The notes under the pieces are model-generated. The model was not told the DNA's origin. It saw only the letters and a list, made by a program, of their open reading frames with translations, and made no database searches. Both the position numbers and the translations under genes were made by a program. This document shows, piece after piece, positions 12,123 to 24,499 of a DNA stretch of 64,000 bases; positions within the stretch are counted from its first letter, which is position 1, and each line of letters opens with the position of its first letter. The stretch covers positions 372,001 to 436,000 of the forward strand of contig JADLZK010010191.1 of the NCBI GenBank assembly GCA_015847255.1, written 5' to 3'. This DNA comes from Hyparrhenia diplandra. Taxonomy: Eukaryota; Streptophyta; Magnoliopsida; Poales; Poaceae.

Positions 12123-15100
12123 AGAGATGTGACACTGTACATTCAGTCATATCTTAGACATATTTACTATACTGTATCTTGGATTCTTGGCCAGTGAATA
12201 AAATTTGAAACATGTTGCCGTCATTGTGTATCTTTGGTACCATTACCACCATATATACAGATTTTACTTATTTCATCAAAACTTGTGTGGCTAGGTATAT
12301 AAGGATTTGCTACAGTACCTCAAATAACCATGAACCATTCATTTAATTAGATCGGATGGTTAGGATCATTTATTACTTCCTAGGAGGTAAAAATTTGTCG
12401 CTCAAATGATACGTCAGCTGCTGATATTCTTGACGTTTTTTTTGACGAAGACAATATATTAGCTGTTGTATATACATATATACATGATAAACTTGCTATT
12501 TTTTATGGTAGTATACGCACGCATGCCTCGATTCGCCCGGCTGTATGCAGCAGGTGTGCAATGGACAAAAAGGATCAAGCGTCGTCAGCGCCCATTTTGT
12601 TTCAGACACGATAGCGCACGGACGTCGGAACCGCCCGCGCCTCTGACGCGCCGGGTTAACCAGCCCACCGGCCCACGATTAGGCATCTCCCATAGAATCA
12701 AAGCTAGCAGCCATTGCCCAGCGGTCATGGCCGCCGCGTGGTGCTTCCTCTTCGCCAGTGTGTGGCGCCCGCTCTACTCCCTCCCCGCGGTGCAAGTTGT
12801 CCCCCGCCTCATCGCATCCTTCTCTCCCCGCGTGAGGCACATCCGAGTAAGCAGCCGCCGCCTCTCCCAACCACCGCGCTGCCCTTCCACCTCTTTCCTC
12901 TCGCCCCATCGCCGGCTTGATTTAGATACGTATATCAGCGAGCTCGCATCATGCTGTAGGCAACGCCCCATGAGGCTTTATAGGATGGGCGCATGGCAAA
13001 TGAAATGAGCCTAAATTATTATTGAAACATGTACGTTGTTGTTCTCGCAACATAAGCGATGTGCCTCTGAAACACGACCTAATTGTTGTTGGGACATAGT
13101 AGCAGCGGGCAAAGGACGACATGGGCGTTGCGGGCGACGCATGCAGGACAGATGGGCCTGCGAAGCCCAAAGGATGTGGGGTTCCGCACAAAGCAATGCG
13201 CTAATGAAACAAACAGGATAACTGATGAGCATGTACAAATCTTTGCAACATTGGTGATGAGCTACCGAAACATACCTAGATCGTTGTTGAAACATGTATA
13301 ATATCATTGTTCAGACCTCAATAAGCAACCCCTGCAACTTGGCCTGTGGCTCGCCGGGGATGGAGATGGGTGCGGGGGCAGCCGGCTTGCAAACTGCTCG
13401 CCGGCCTCCAGTCCCATGCACTCCACTGACCTCCCGCCTGTCGGGATGCAGATAGTGGTAGGGCAGCCAGCCTACTCCCCTTCCCGCACACTACTTGCCG
13501 GCCTCTCTAACCCGCGACGCTCCGCCGACCTCCGCGACACCGAGAATGGAGATGGGGGCTGGCCTCTGCCCACCGTAACACACACACCGTAGGCGACGGG
13601 CAGGTGGCACGGAGTACGGTAGGCAGGTCGCGGAAGAGCACCGAGTATGCGACCCGACACGAGGCAGGCGAGCAGCAAGGAGCACCAAGGGTGCGAGTGG
13701 TTAACGCAGCAGCATGTGTTGCGCAACTTGGCCGCCCAATAATAGGGCAACAGGCGTCCCGCACATCGACACTCGACGGACGCTCACAATTCTTGTTTCT
13801 ATTTTAAAAAATATTATTCCATTTTTTTCTTTTTATTTATTTATTTATTTATTAATTATAAAACCCTAAAGAAGATCGTTGTCTCTATATACTACTCCTC
13901 AAAAAGTATGAGAAAAGTACACCTTATGAAAAGTGCATGTATCTATACTCTATTCATGCTATAAACAAGTATACGAGTATATTCATTTTTCCTATTAAAG
14001 AATGCATCAAAACTTTATTCACACAAAATTATATTATATGTATATACTAGCTACAAGCTTGGACAATATATAGTGTGTGTCTATATATACACACACACGC
14101 AACCGGCCAACAAGTTAAACAACATTAATCGTTTTCACGGGAGTTATCTAGCCACCGTTTAATTATATCACGTATTCCTGATAAATACTACTCCCAGCCC
14201 CCGGTAAACGAGGTACATTTACACACATAATATATTATAACATAATAATAGATATATGGTTAAATAAATGCATATAGTATTCTTTAAATTCAAACAAGTA
14301 CATAACATGCACGTATATATGGCATGGATTGATTGGCTTCCTTTTACATACATGTATATATGCTACCAATCTTGCTTGTTGCTTGAAAGGAAATTGCATA
14401 CGTTCTTTTATCCACGGCCACGTAGATCCTTATATTAATTGATTGCCATGAGTCAGTGCGCGTAATAGAGTCTACATTAGATTGGTCTATCAATTTTCCA
14501 GAATTACCTTTAATAATTGGCTAACTGCCTGTGATCGGGTACTGCTGTCACGAACCGTCGCGTGACTTCGCATCCAACTTTTCCACCATGCCATGTTATA
14601 CTAACCAAGGCCGCAAAATCGCCAGACCCCGACACTTTCCGCTCTGCCTCCAAGTCCTCGATCACAACCGGCAGGTTTCCACTCGCCGGAGTACAGTCGC
14701 AAACAAACAACCATCACTGTTGTAGCGCCATTGCATCACGTGGCCCTGGCATCCCAAAGGGCCGCCGCCGACCGGCGGCGATGATGGCCGCGCCATTGCA
14801 TCACGTGTCCCTGGCATCCCAAAAAGGGCCGCCGTGGACCGGCGGCGATGATGGCCGCTGAGTCCGTGTCTCAAGGAGAAAACAATGGCGGGTTACCGTC
14901 GAAGGACGAGGTAATTAACAACTAAAACAATCATATCTCTTTCTTAATTTGCTTGCATGCAATTTCCTTGCATGGCCGGCTGGAGCACGTCGCACCTGTA
15001 CGTGTGCAATTTCCTTGCATGACCGGCAGCGGCGAGCAGCCACGCACCGGTGTGCATGCGTAGATCATCCACTTCGTCCACTAATTATTCCACGACGGGA

Positions 15101-15990
15101 CATGCTGTGCGCCGCATGACTTGGCATAGCGCGGATGCAAACACATACATTACTTAAGTAGAATTCTCAATCAGTTTCAATTCGAATACGAAGGATCTAT
15201 TAAATTGATCTAGCCTTGAGTTTTAGTTAACTATCACATAAATTGATCTAGCCTTGAGGATATCTTATAATGAACTGCTTACTAACACATACATTACTTG
15301 CACGGTTGCTCTGCTTGCATGCTTTCAATTGAACACGACGATCTATACAAATTAAAATAATACAATAATAATATTATAAGATATCCTCGCTTGGCACGTA
15401 CACAAGAAGGCAGAGCAAAACAGCCGGCCATGTGTGCCTATGGTCCTTAGTAAATTGACTTGATGAATCACCATGATGTCATGCTTGCTAATTATGGCCC
15501 TATTCTTGTAGAAAAACAAAACAAGAAATACCACCAGTAAATATGTATACAAGCACACGATTTCAATCGTCCATGTCTTAACCTGCGTGCAGGATTAAAA
15601 AGCCATTTTTGACCAACGAAAACTCAAAGTCACACACAAACCATCGAATATACTAAATTAAGCCATGAATCAATTCTTGAACATGCATCTATAATGACGG
15701 GAGAAGCAAGCAGAAAACAAAGGCATGCACCTTTTGTGTGCAGTAATGAATATCAGTATGTATTCTTGCTTTTAGATGAAAATAATTGCATCAGTAAACC
15801 TTTCCTTTTTGTGTTCGGTAACGTATATCATTATGTATACTTGATTCGACATCAGAGATTGCATACCCTATACGTAATTCTTGTCTCTCAAATTGATAAA
15901 TTCTAATGGTTGTTCTACTTCTCTTATTTAAATTGTTAGTGTATAAACAGTAGTATATTAATTTTAATATTGTGACATATTGACTACTTA
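12123..15990. other. Helitron middle: two GC islands and AT-rich DNA, no clear gene
   Basis: Between the Rep gene and the Ulp1-like genes. GC-rich islands lie at about 12530-12990 and 13300-13800; between them, GAAACATGTA/GAAACATACCTAGATCGTTGTTG-like words recur (13019-13070 and 13268-13300). At 12435-12465 a T-run followed by GACGAAGACAATATATTA resembles the tails of two retroposons seen elsewhere in the window. 13830-13856 is (TTTA)n. The rest is AT-rich. I see no RPA or OTU-protease gene, which some Helitrons carry. Confidence 0.5.
14725..14856 (+). repeat. 65-67-bp tandem duplication
   Basis: Two head-to-tail copies (14725-14789 and 14790-14856), each starting GCGCCATTGCATCACGTG and ending CGGCGATGATGGCC. 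They differ by a few substitutions and a 2-bp indel. Confidence 0.9.
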
Positions 15991-16036
15991 AAGTGTGGTT
16001 TATTTTGATATATCTCATATTGAGTTTCACCTCTGC

Positions 16037-16873
16037 AGCCCTCCAACCACACTCACAAGACATTTTTCAAACAAGAATGAAGAGAAAGAGAACACAGGGA
16101 AGCGCGATCACAAACCACAAACAACCCAATAGACAATGCAAGAAATCTGCACCATCAGCCGCATGCAACAACAAACAACCAGATACTTCCCAAACAAGCA
16201 TGAAGCAAAAGACAACGCAGGGGAATGCAGCCAACCCGAAGCGTAGTAATAGACGTTGTAAGAAATTTGCACCCTTGCCAACTCCGTGTATCAACATACA
16301 ACATGACGAATCAATACCCTTGTCAAACAAATGCAAAGCAAAAGATAAGGGGAATCAGCACCCTCGCAAACCACGCACACGTCGCCGCATTGCTCACCAT
16401 GTACAACTTCAGGTACGTCGCATCAACACTTAAGATTTTGATTTATTTACAAAAAGATAAATGTTAGTTCTAATTATATATATTCTCATATAGGAAAGAC
16501 TTTTCTAAGTATCAATCCAACACAACAAAAAAACTAAATCATAAGACAAGTTAGTGTTTTTCCTCATGTTTCTTTCCACGGTATTTGATTTGAAGAAACT
16601 ACTCTATGAATTGAATTTTTTCTAACTTTTGTAGGCTGATGATTTGGATATTGTTATGGATTCAAATGTTCAAAATTCTGAAGAAAATAGAACTTACGCC
16701 AATGAACAAACGGTTGAGAATTCTTACGCAAATGAACAGAGGATTGACAATAAGCATTCGAGGAAGAATTTGAACGTAAAGAAAAAATGACCAAACATAT
16801 GATGAGCTTCCATAAGGTATTTATTTTATTTGTATATTGTTACATATAGTTTGTCTCAATATTATTTAATATG

Positions 16874-16944
<71 letters not shown>

Positions 16945-18210
16945 TACTTGTAGATTATGCAATGACCAACAAGGATTTCTATGCTCAAAACATAATACAG
17001 TCATCTATGACCACTGATATACTTGTGAAGATAGATGATATTGCCGTCAATCAAGATCAATTGTCATGTCTTCTAGACCCAGTTAAATATTTGAACGATG
17101 ATGTATGTGTTCCAATCATGTATAAAATACCTCTATCTAATCTAATATCAATAATTATTAATAAACAATATAATCTTATTGTTATTTCAATATTTTTTGC
17201 AGGTTATAAGTGCTTATATCAGTTGTTTAAAGGAACAAGCACATCTTCAGGTTAGAAATGGGGTTAAGGTATACTTTGAGAATCCTATTAACTCCGAACT
17301 ACTGAAATGTGATGGCAAACTTAGAGTACATGAAGATGAGAGCTTCATTACAAGGATCATTGAAAAGTATCTAAGTCATGACATGGTAACATTTGTTTCC
17401 ATATTTAAATTTTCTATTATTTCATGCATTTGTCTTGTTTCTTTTAAACATTTTATTTGATGTGATGTGAAATGTGAAATCTGAGACTAATTCATTGTCA
17501 TCATTAGATTCTACTTCCAATAAATATCAAGGATACACATTGGTATTTAGCTGTTCTTCATGCAAAAAAATGTGAGATACAAGTTATTGACTCATTGTGT
17601 TGGAAATCCAATAGAGATGACCTCAAAACTACAGTAAGTCATGATTGCAACATTCCACTTTATCTAAATGTTTACATGATCCTCCTTTATGTTATTTATT
17701 AGTTACGATTAATTATTACTAATACCACATATTTCTACAGCTGGAAGGTCTGCAATCTCATTTAAACATTATTTTTAAAAAACAAAGTGTGGTCCGAAAT
17801 TGGGAAGACCTTGATGTCACTAAATGGCCAATCAAAGAACAATTGGAAGAACCAATCCAGAAAGACGGGTATCTTTAGCAAGCTTTAAATTATTATTATA
17901 ATGTATATAGGTATAGAATTACTTTTTAAATACTCAAGGTTTCGATATTTTGTAGTTCATCTTGTGGTCTTTTCATGCTCAAGTTTATGGAACATTGGAC
18001 TGGAGAAGAACTATCACAACATATTGCAATGTGTATATATATATATATATTACTTTTCTTAGGTGAATATAATAAGTTGAAACATATTAAATTACTGGAC
18101 ATGTACTTACTTTGACCTTTACCATGCAGAAAAATATTTACTCTTTTAGGTCCAAGTTAGCGGGCATACTATTATATTGGAAAACAAACACCATAGAAAT
18201 AAAAGAACAC
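16037..18210 (+). CDS. Ulp1-like (C48) cysteine protease gene, copy 1
   Basis: Ulp1/SENP proteases cleave SUMO and related modifiers. Inferred exons (16037-16412, 16636-16790, 16953-17101, 17204-17384, 17509-17632, 17742-17868, 17956-18030, then about 18130) join through GT/AG sites. The N-terminus is Lys/Arg-rich. The catalytic half shows LNDDVISAYI (like Ulp1 'LND..I'), HWYLAVLH (His), IQVIDSL (Asp) and QKDGSSCGLFML (Gln and nucleophile Cys). All triad residues are present. At the end of the 16636 exon a frame change is needed (AAAAAATGA), and the last exon is unclear, so it may be a pseudogene. It lies in the Helitron, downstream of RepHel and on the same strand. No start codon is certain. 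Family assignment is strong; activity is not established. Confidence 0.75.
16868..16942. repeat. (TA)n microsatellite
   Basis: About 35 uninterrupted TA dinucleotides in an intron of the first Ulp1-like gene, directly before the T-rich acceptor of the next exon. An Ile/Tyr-repeat frame across it is an artefact. Confidence 0.95.
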
Positions 18211-18239
18211 AATGGATCAAAACCCCAAACAATCAAACA

Positions 18240-19821
18240 CACACGATCATGCATGCATCATCGTGCTTTCGCTGACCATGTACACCATCAGGTACATACT
18301 GCTAAAATTAGGCATAGATGTTAGCTATCAAATTATTGTTCATTCCTTGAGTTACTTTTCTAGGTATTTAAATAAATTAAGAATTATAATTTTTGTTTTC
18401 TTCTCCCTTTTGCGCAACAAATGAACAAACTATTAACAATAGGGATCTAAAAAAGAAATTGAACAACAAATCAAATGTCCACAAACATATGACCAACTTC
18501 CACAAGGTATTCAATTATGATGTGTTATAGTTTGTCGCAATGTTGTTTGTTAAGTAGCATTATTATATTATATATATTTTATATTGTATACAATATATTT
18601 TACTTGCAGATTATACAATGACCGACAACGATTTACGTGCTCAAATAATAATAGAGACATCTTCGGCGACAGATATACTTGTGAAGATAGATGATATTTG
18701 TGTCAATCAAGAAAAATTGTCATGTCTTCTAAACCCAATTGAATATATGAATGACAAAGTGTAAGTGTATCAATGTGCTTTAAAAAATCTCTATCTTACT
18801 TGCTTTATAAATACTTTAATATAATCTTATTGTTCTTATTCAATATTTTTTTTTGTAGGTTTTAAGTGCTTATATATGTTGTTTAAAGGAACAAGCAAAT
18901 TTCCAAGTTAGAAATGGGGTTAAAGTATACTTTGAGAATCCGATTAACTCCTTCCCGCTAAAACGGGATGGTAAAATTGGAGTAGATGAAGGTGGAAGCT
19001 TCATTACAAAGATCGTTCAAAACTATTTAAGCCATGACATGGTAACAAACATTTCCATATTTAATTAATTATTTTTTAATAGATTTGTTTTTGTACTTGT
19101 TTTCAAATATTTATGAATAAGAATTTAAGCTTTGAGATACAAGACTAATTAAGTGTCTTCACTAGATACTACTTCCAATAAATATCAAGGAGACACATTG
19201 GTATTTAGCTGTTATTCATGCAAAAAAAATGTGTGATTCAAGTTCTTGACTCTTTGTTTGGGATTCCAATCGAGATGACCTCAAAACTACAAGAAGTTAT
19301 GATTGCAACATTCTATTATTTAAATACACATTCAAGATCCTCTTATTTATTGTTAAAAATACTAATACTATATATGTCTACTGACTACAAGGTCTCCAAT
19401 CACATTTAAACATTATTATAAAAAAAAACAAAATGTGGAACTAAATTGGCCAGACCTAAACGTCACTAAATGGACAATCAAAGAACAATTAGAAGAACCA
19501 ATCCAAAAAGATGGGTATGTATGACCAACTATTCAAATCATAATTAATGTGTGTACTTATTTATTTTTTAAAATTCTCAATATTATATAACTTTGCAGTT
19601 CATCTTGTGGTCTCTTCATGCTCAAGTTTATGGAATATTGGAATGGAGAAACACTTTCTCAAAATATTACACAGGTAAATATATTACTTTGCTTAGATAA
19701 ATATTAAGTTGATAACTATTAAATTACTGGACATGTGGTACCCATGCAGGAAAATATTGACTCTTTTAGGTACAAGTTAGAAGCATACTATTATGTTGGA
19801 AAACAAACACAGCAAGAATGA
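18240..19821 (+). pseudogene. Ulp1-like cysteine protease gene, copy 2
   Basis: A tandem duplicate of copy 1. The exons near 18613, 18861, 19168, 19590 and 19751 match copy 1 in order and sequence, with MNDKVLSAYI, THWYLAVIHA, VIQVLDSL and SSCGLFMLKF. His, Asp and Cys are therefore still encoded, and the frame closes at TGA 19819-19821 after QTQQE. An A-run at about 19221-19230 shifts the frame before the Asp region, and the exon preceding the Cys exon (about 19393-19512) carries stops, so it is broken. Its 5' exon (to about 18290) runs directly into the last exon of copy 1, as expected from an unequal duplication of about 1.7-1.9 kb. Confidence 0.7.
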
Positions 19822-20124
19822 TTCAAAGTGATGAACCAAATGGTGCTCCTAATGATAGTTGCAATGATATTATCATCTTGGAAAATCCAAATCCTAAAGC
19901 TCAAAAGGAATTCATATCACCAGAGTCATCAAAGTTTAAACAAAGTACCAATCATTGGTGTACGTTTCTTTCAAAGATAAGTGGACATGAGTTAATAAAG
20001 CTGCGTTTGTGACTATATCAAATCAATTAATTGTCCAAACACCTTAAAGTAAGTTTTTATTTTAAAGCAATATTTATTTGTATAACCTGAAGTCAATTTC
20101 TAACATTGTGATTTCTATTTTCCT

Positions 20125-21283
20125 TCTCCTTTATAGTCAAATTTGGGTGCAAAGCTCCAAACCATATTCCATCGCCTTAACTCTTTATAAGTGAAACAAA
20201 TATTAAATGACAATGAGCCCATGGATCCCGAATGTTTCAATTTGATCACACGAAAAGGCATGTCCGATTACATGCGGCGGATGAAGAAAATCAAAAGACC
20301 AATATCAAAGCATTTCCTAGACTGCAGTTTTTGGGTATGATGATCTAACATTTGCTCTTTACTCACTAAGTTGTATTCAATGATGTTTGCAACTAATCTG
20401 TATGTTGATTTAATGTGTTAGATGATTCTTGATTTTGGGACGACATCCAAACTACCGTAAAATGTTAGACATGGATCGGCTAAAACAGACCATACGTATA
20501 TGGCCCGGCATGGAGTACAATGTCTCAAGATGCAAATCGCTGAGTTCACATACCTAGACCACATAATTTATTAGGTTTAATTTTTTTTTAACTATTAGCC
20601 TTTGCAGATTCTTATACCAATTAAATTGAGCGATGCCTACAATTTGTTCATATTGAACCAAGAGACCAAAACAGTATACATTTTGGACCCTACTCCCGCT
20701 GATCCAATTTACAAGCACAATCCAAATGCAAAACATGTGAAGAAACTCCAATGCATTTTTGAACACTTACAAAAAGCCATGGCAAGATATGAATGGAACG
20801 AAGATATTTCCTTATGGCGTCACATTATTTTAAATGATATTCCAGTTTACAATAGGTAAGCTTATTTTATTTGGTAATATAACTTTTACTTTACATGTTT
20901 GAATCGATTTTGACCAAAGATTATGTTTATAGATAGATAGATATATTGCTTTAAATTCACTAATATTTGTATTATCAGGGAACTATCAGGTTATCTCATT
21001 TCCATGTTCATGTCCGCATGGAAAGATGAAAAACTACACATTCCACACTTATTGAAGGTAAAAAAAAACATTAGTATCCATATTACTTTTTATTTTTTAT
21101 AGTCTTATCAGTTATATGCAACTTATATATTAATTATTATTATTATATTACAAACAGGATCCGTACAATCTCGAAAAGCATTTTTTGGGACAGCTATTGA
21201 CTATCGATGAAAATAAATGTGAAGATAACATACACGCTGGAGTTCAGGAGCTCATAAGATGTATCAAAAATACTCAGATTTAG
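20125..21283 (+). CDS. Third Ulp1-like gene, lacking the catalytic histidine
   Basis: Exons at about 20145-20335, 20422-20560, 20609-20856, 20979-21056 and 21159-21283 join through GT/AG sites and end at TAG 21281-21283. The block ILIPIKLSDAYNLFIL parallels ILLPINIKDTHWYLAVL of copies 1 and 2, with the catalytic His position changed (DAY for THW). It continues with VYILDPTP (the Asp region) and LSGYLISMFM where the Cys block would be. It therefore resembles the degenerate Ulp1-like proteins found in rice transposons. It may be inactive or have a binding role. The first exons are uncertain and the second contains stop-like interruptions. Confidence 0.5.
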
Positions 21284-21548
21284 AGAACTACAGTTCAAGA
21301 CTCATTAGATGTATAAAAAGTACTCAGATTTAGATATAGTCAAGTATCTTTCTTATATTGTCTATGTTGTGATTATTATATAAATGTAAACCATTTATGT
21401 ATAATTATTACAACACTTGAACAAGCTAAGTATCTATCCAAAATATTTACTTACCCAATGGCTCTTAATTATCTCATCATCTACCATTGTAGTAAGTGAG
21501 AATCATTTGAATGGTTTAGAAAAATCACTATATTATATTTTTAGTTAA

Positions 21549-21580
21549 GCACGTGCGTGTCGCACGTGCATCTCTACTAG
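21549..21580 (+). other. Helitron 3' terminus: hairpin plus CTAG
   Basis: The 9-bp stem GCACGTGCG / CGCACGTGC with a TGT loop (21549-21569) is followed by ATCTCTA and the terminal CTAG, with host T at 21581. This is the canonical Helitron 3' end. Confidence 0.9.
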
Positions 21581-21812
21581 TATATATATAAAGTCGACGA
21601 GGGCCTGCTGTGGCACTCATCAAAACGCAATAATGTAGCTGTCTGCAGTGGAGAGGACACTACCAAGTCAAGTCTTGCGGACCCTACTGATGGCACATAT
21701 GCTGTACTACCAAAATACGTCTGCCCCAGCATCAATTATGTATTGCATTGCTTTTCTTCCAATCATTAAATACTCGCATATTCTTGTATTTTTACTCCGT
21801 TTGTAGAATACT

Positions 21813-21914
21813 ATATTTTTTTTTTGACAGGGAATATATATCATTGACCTCAACATTATCTTCATGGAAATAGAACATTTTCACCTAAGCAAGAACTATT
21901 AATCTGCAAAATTC
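21813..21914 (-). mobile_element. 5'-truncated retroposon fragment (LINE-like tail)
   Basis: A poly-T run (about 21813-21825) followed by GACAGGGAATATATATC lies between two copies of AGAATACTA (21804-21812 and 21915-21923). This fits a short minus-strand insertion of a poly(A)-tailed RNA with a 9-bp target duplication. The T-run + GAC + TATATAT-type ending resembles those at 12435 and 37405. Confidence 0.55.
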
Positions 21915-21923
21915 AGAATACTA

Positions 21924-22214
21924 AACTCAAATCACATAGAAGCACACAGGTGGCTGCTGAGTGCTGGGCCTTCGAGCCATCGACCAGCATCAAACTATAT
22001 ATAGCACATGGGGAGGGTTCATTGAGGTATTGGTGCACGGTAGCCACATGGATCTCTAACCTGGGTTGAAGATTTGTTTCTGCTCTACTTGATGAAGCAC
22101 GTGCTAATGCTAAAGCACACTTTTGAAAAGAGGATTTCACAGCATGAAAAATACCTTTGTTAATTTTATGAACCAACAGTCACCGACTTAATTTGGCTAC
22201 TAAAATTCTAGAAC
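21924..22214. other. No gene seen
   Basis: Ordinary sequence between two retroposon insertions. A minus-strand frame (21913-22176) has no recognisable domain. Confidence 0.4.
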
Positions 22215-22224
22215 TGAACTAAGG

Positions 22225-24479
22225 CTTCCACCCATTGGCAGTCACGGATGGACCCCGACCTGGACCCTCCCGACTCCTTCGCCAACCTTCCACCGCCACC
22301 ACCCAACCCTCCTAGATCCGCTTGCTCGCTACCTTGTCCCACCCATCGGAGCCCGGATCCTCAACCAACGTCGTTTGATCTACCCATTGGCCGGGTCTCT
22401 CCGGCGCCGCGGTGGCTCTCGCGAGATCGAGGCCCTCGATGCTACCGTCCGTCCCGCCCCAAGTTGCCGCTGCTTGTACGAGCTGGCTTGCGGCCTGCGT
22501 GCGGTGCCCTCTCCATCTTTGCGGCGACTTGGACCGGTGTGGAGAGGGGATTTGTCTCCTCGTGTTAGGCGCACCAGGCACGTTGCTGCCCACATTGCGA
22601 GGAGACGCCCGCGAAGGAGTCCGGCCTCTTGCAAAAAAAAAAACATGGAGGGCGCGGCGGTGCTGTCCTAGGTGTTGTGCTGTCATCCCACCCCTTCCTC
22701 CAAAGAACCGTCCGTCGCCAACTCCTATGCCGGACCCGCCTCCCGACCTCGTCACCGACGTCGTCTTCGGCGCCCATCCGCTCCGAGCTGGTCACCGTCT
22801 CCCTCCACCACGGCCCGGGCCTCCCGGCAACGGCGGCCGCCGTGTCTTGCTGATTTGGTGGCCACGGGGAAAATCCTCTCCCTCGACGCCGACCCCTTCG
22901 TGCCCTCCGCCGGTAGATCCAAGGTGGAGCGATGGGAGACGCGTGCTTGTCGAGGACGATGAGTTTGTGGATGAGGTGGACTATGAGCCCTCCCCGCACT
23001 ACCTCAAGACTACATGTCACGGCGTCTTGTCATCGCGAACACGCGGCGGTGCCCGGCCGACGACGCGGTGGGTCTCAAGACGGCCCTTGACGCCGCCCGA
23101 GCATGTCAACCCCACCCTTGCCATTGCATCGGGGCGGTCGAGCCCCCGCTCGGGGGGAGGGGGGTGCAACTCTTGGCTACGACGGTGATGGCATTTGGGC
23201 AACAACCCCGTCGTCGGAACCGGTCATTCAAGCGCACACGGCACCATCTTCGTCATCGGGTGAGGACCGAGAGATGTCGTCGGCCCTCTTGCGGCGCTTC
23301 CTCATCCTTCTCGCCGGGTCCCGCGCCCGCTCGGCCGACGGCCCGACGTCCCCCGCACACCAACGGCTCGGCCATAGCCATCGGGGCTCCACCACCCGGT
23401 GGCCACCGTTGTTGCCATTGTGTGCCCCATCCTAGGTTCTTCACGGAAGCCAAGGGCCCCTACGACGCCGTTGATGCATGCCCTATCAATGACAACGACT
23501 TCACACTCGTTTAGAGGCGTAGGCTATGTCACCGCCCTTTGTCGGGCTCGCTTCAACCGCTCGGGTTGGGGAGCATGTCGCCTGTCCGATGCTTCTCCCC
23601 CGTCCCCTCTCTCCTACCTCTCGCATGAGGCATCGCGCCAAGAACATCATCGCCCACACAACACCCCTCCACGAGCCGCGGGCGCAGGGGCCTCGACGCT
23701 ACGCTGACGAGCCCCGACACAGTGTTGAGGACCGCCGTGATGTCAACAATCGTGGGCAAAGTGTCCGGGACACTCTAGGGGCAGCCGGGTCGCTAGTGGC
23801 TCATTTCTTCATCGAACAAATTATATATTCAGCCCCCTCAACATCGGCCTCGCCCCGGCTGGAGAGTGGCGCCATGCCATCGATGGAGGTGAGCAACGCC
23901 ACACGGCGTCGTCAACATCGACATCGGAGTAGGCCACGGAGGGAGATCAGTACCGATGTGAATGTTGCCACCTCTCCTGATCCGCTTGTAGTTAGTGTTG
24001 TGCGTGGGCAATGGGCCTCCCGTATGTGTTGACCCGATGCTCGATGAGCTCGCCGCCTCCATCCTTACAGACATTGTGCTCTTATCCCCGCGCCCAAGAA
24101 TCGCTTTTTTTCGGAAGCACGCATGGTGTTGGTGGACACCTCGTCACCACGGATGGTTGAGGTCGGCTTTGATGTTGTGCATCCCTCCGTTGTTTCCACA
24201 TAAGAGGCGAGCAACCGTTCACCAACGGTTAAGAGGGAATCCGTCCGTGAGCTTTTCCCAATGATACGCCCAAGCCGCACTCAGTCCACAGCAAAGGGGT
24301 CAGTGAGCCCTCCAACCTCTACTCCGTTGCAAGATTGGTTACTTACTTAGTGCCGGCGATTATTGTAAAATATTCTTCTCTACCATACTTTGGCACCTCA
24401 CCATTGGCTGATAGAGGTTGTAATCGTGCTCTAATTTCCCTTAATGTGGTTTTATGACAATGCGCGCTTTCGAAAAAAA
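22225..24479 (+). mobile_element. 2.25-kb GC-rich retroposon with 10-bp target duplication
   Basis: TGAACTAAGG at 22215-22224 is repeated exactly at 24480-24489, directly after an A-run that ends the insert (CGAAAAAAA). This is the structure of an RNA-derived insertion. The interior is GC-rich with only short, shifting frames (for example from ATG 22248), and its 3' end is ordinary mixed sequence. I find no reverse transcriptase or zinc knuckle. It may be a truncated or non-autonomous LINE or a processed copy of an unknown transcript. Confidence 0.75.
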
Positions 24480-24499
24480 TGAACTAAGGTAAAGTGCCG

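Larger units (their letters stand above)
4565..21580 (+). mobile_element. 17-kb Helitron encoding Rep/helicase plus Ulp1-like genes
   Basis: Helitrons are rolling-circle DNA transposons that insert between A and T without target duplication. The left end reads TCTATACTATAAAAGAG from 4565 after host A 4564. The right end has a 9-bp stem hairpin (21549-21569: GCACGTGCG, loop TGT, CGCACGTGC), 7 nt, then CTAG at 21577-21580 followed by host T 21581. Rep and helicase remnants run in the same orientation inside. The right half carries three Ulp1-like protease genes. The coding part has many frameshifts, so the element is probably immobile now. The termini fit each other and the family, but I cannot exclude that they come from two overlapping Helitrons. 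Confidence 0.85.

Noticed and set aside
16830..17255. 141-residue frame with Ile/Tyr repeats
   Set aside because: The N-terminal half is translation of the (TA)n microsatellite in an intron; only 16953-17101 within it is exon.
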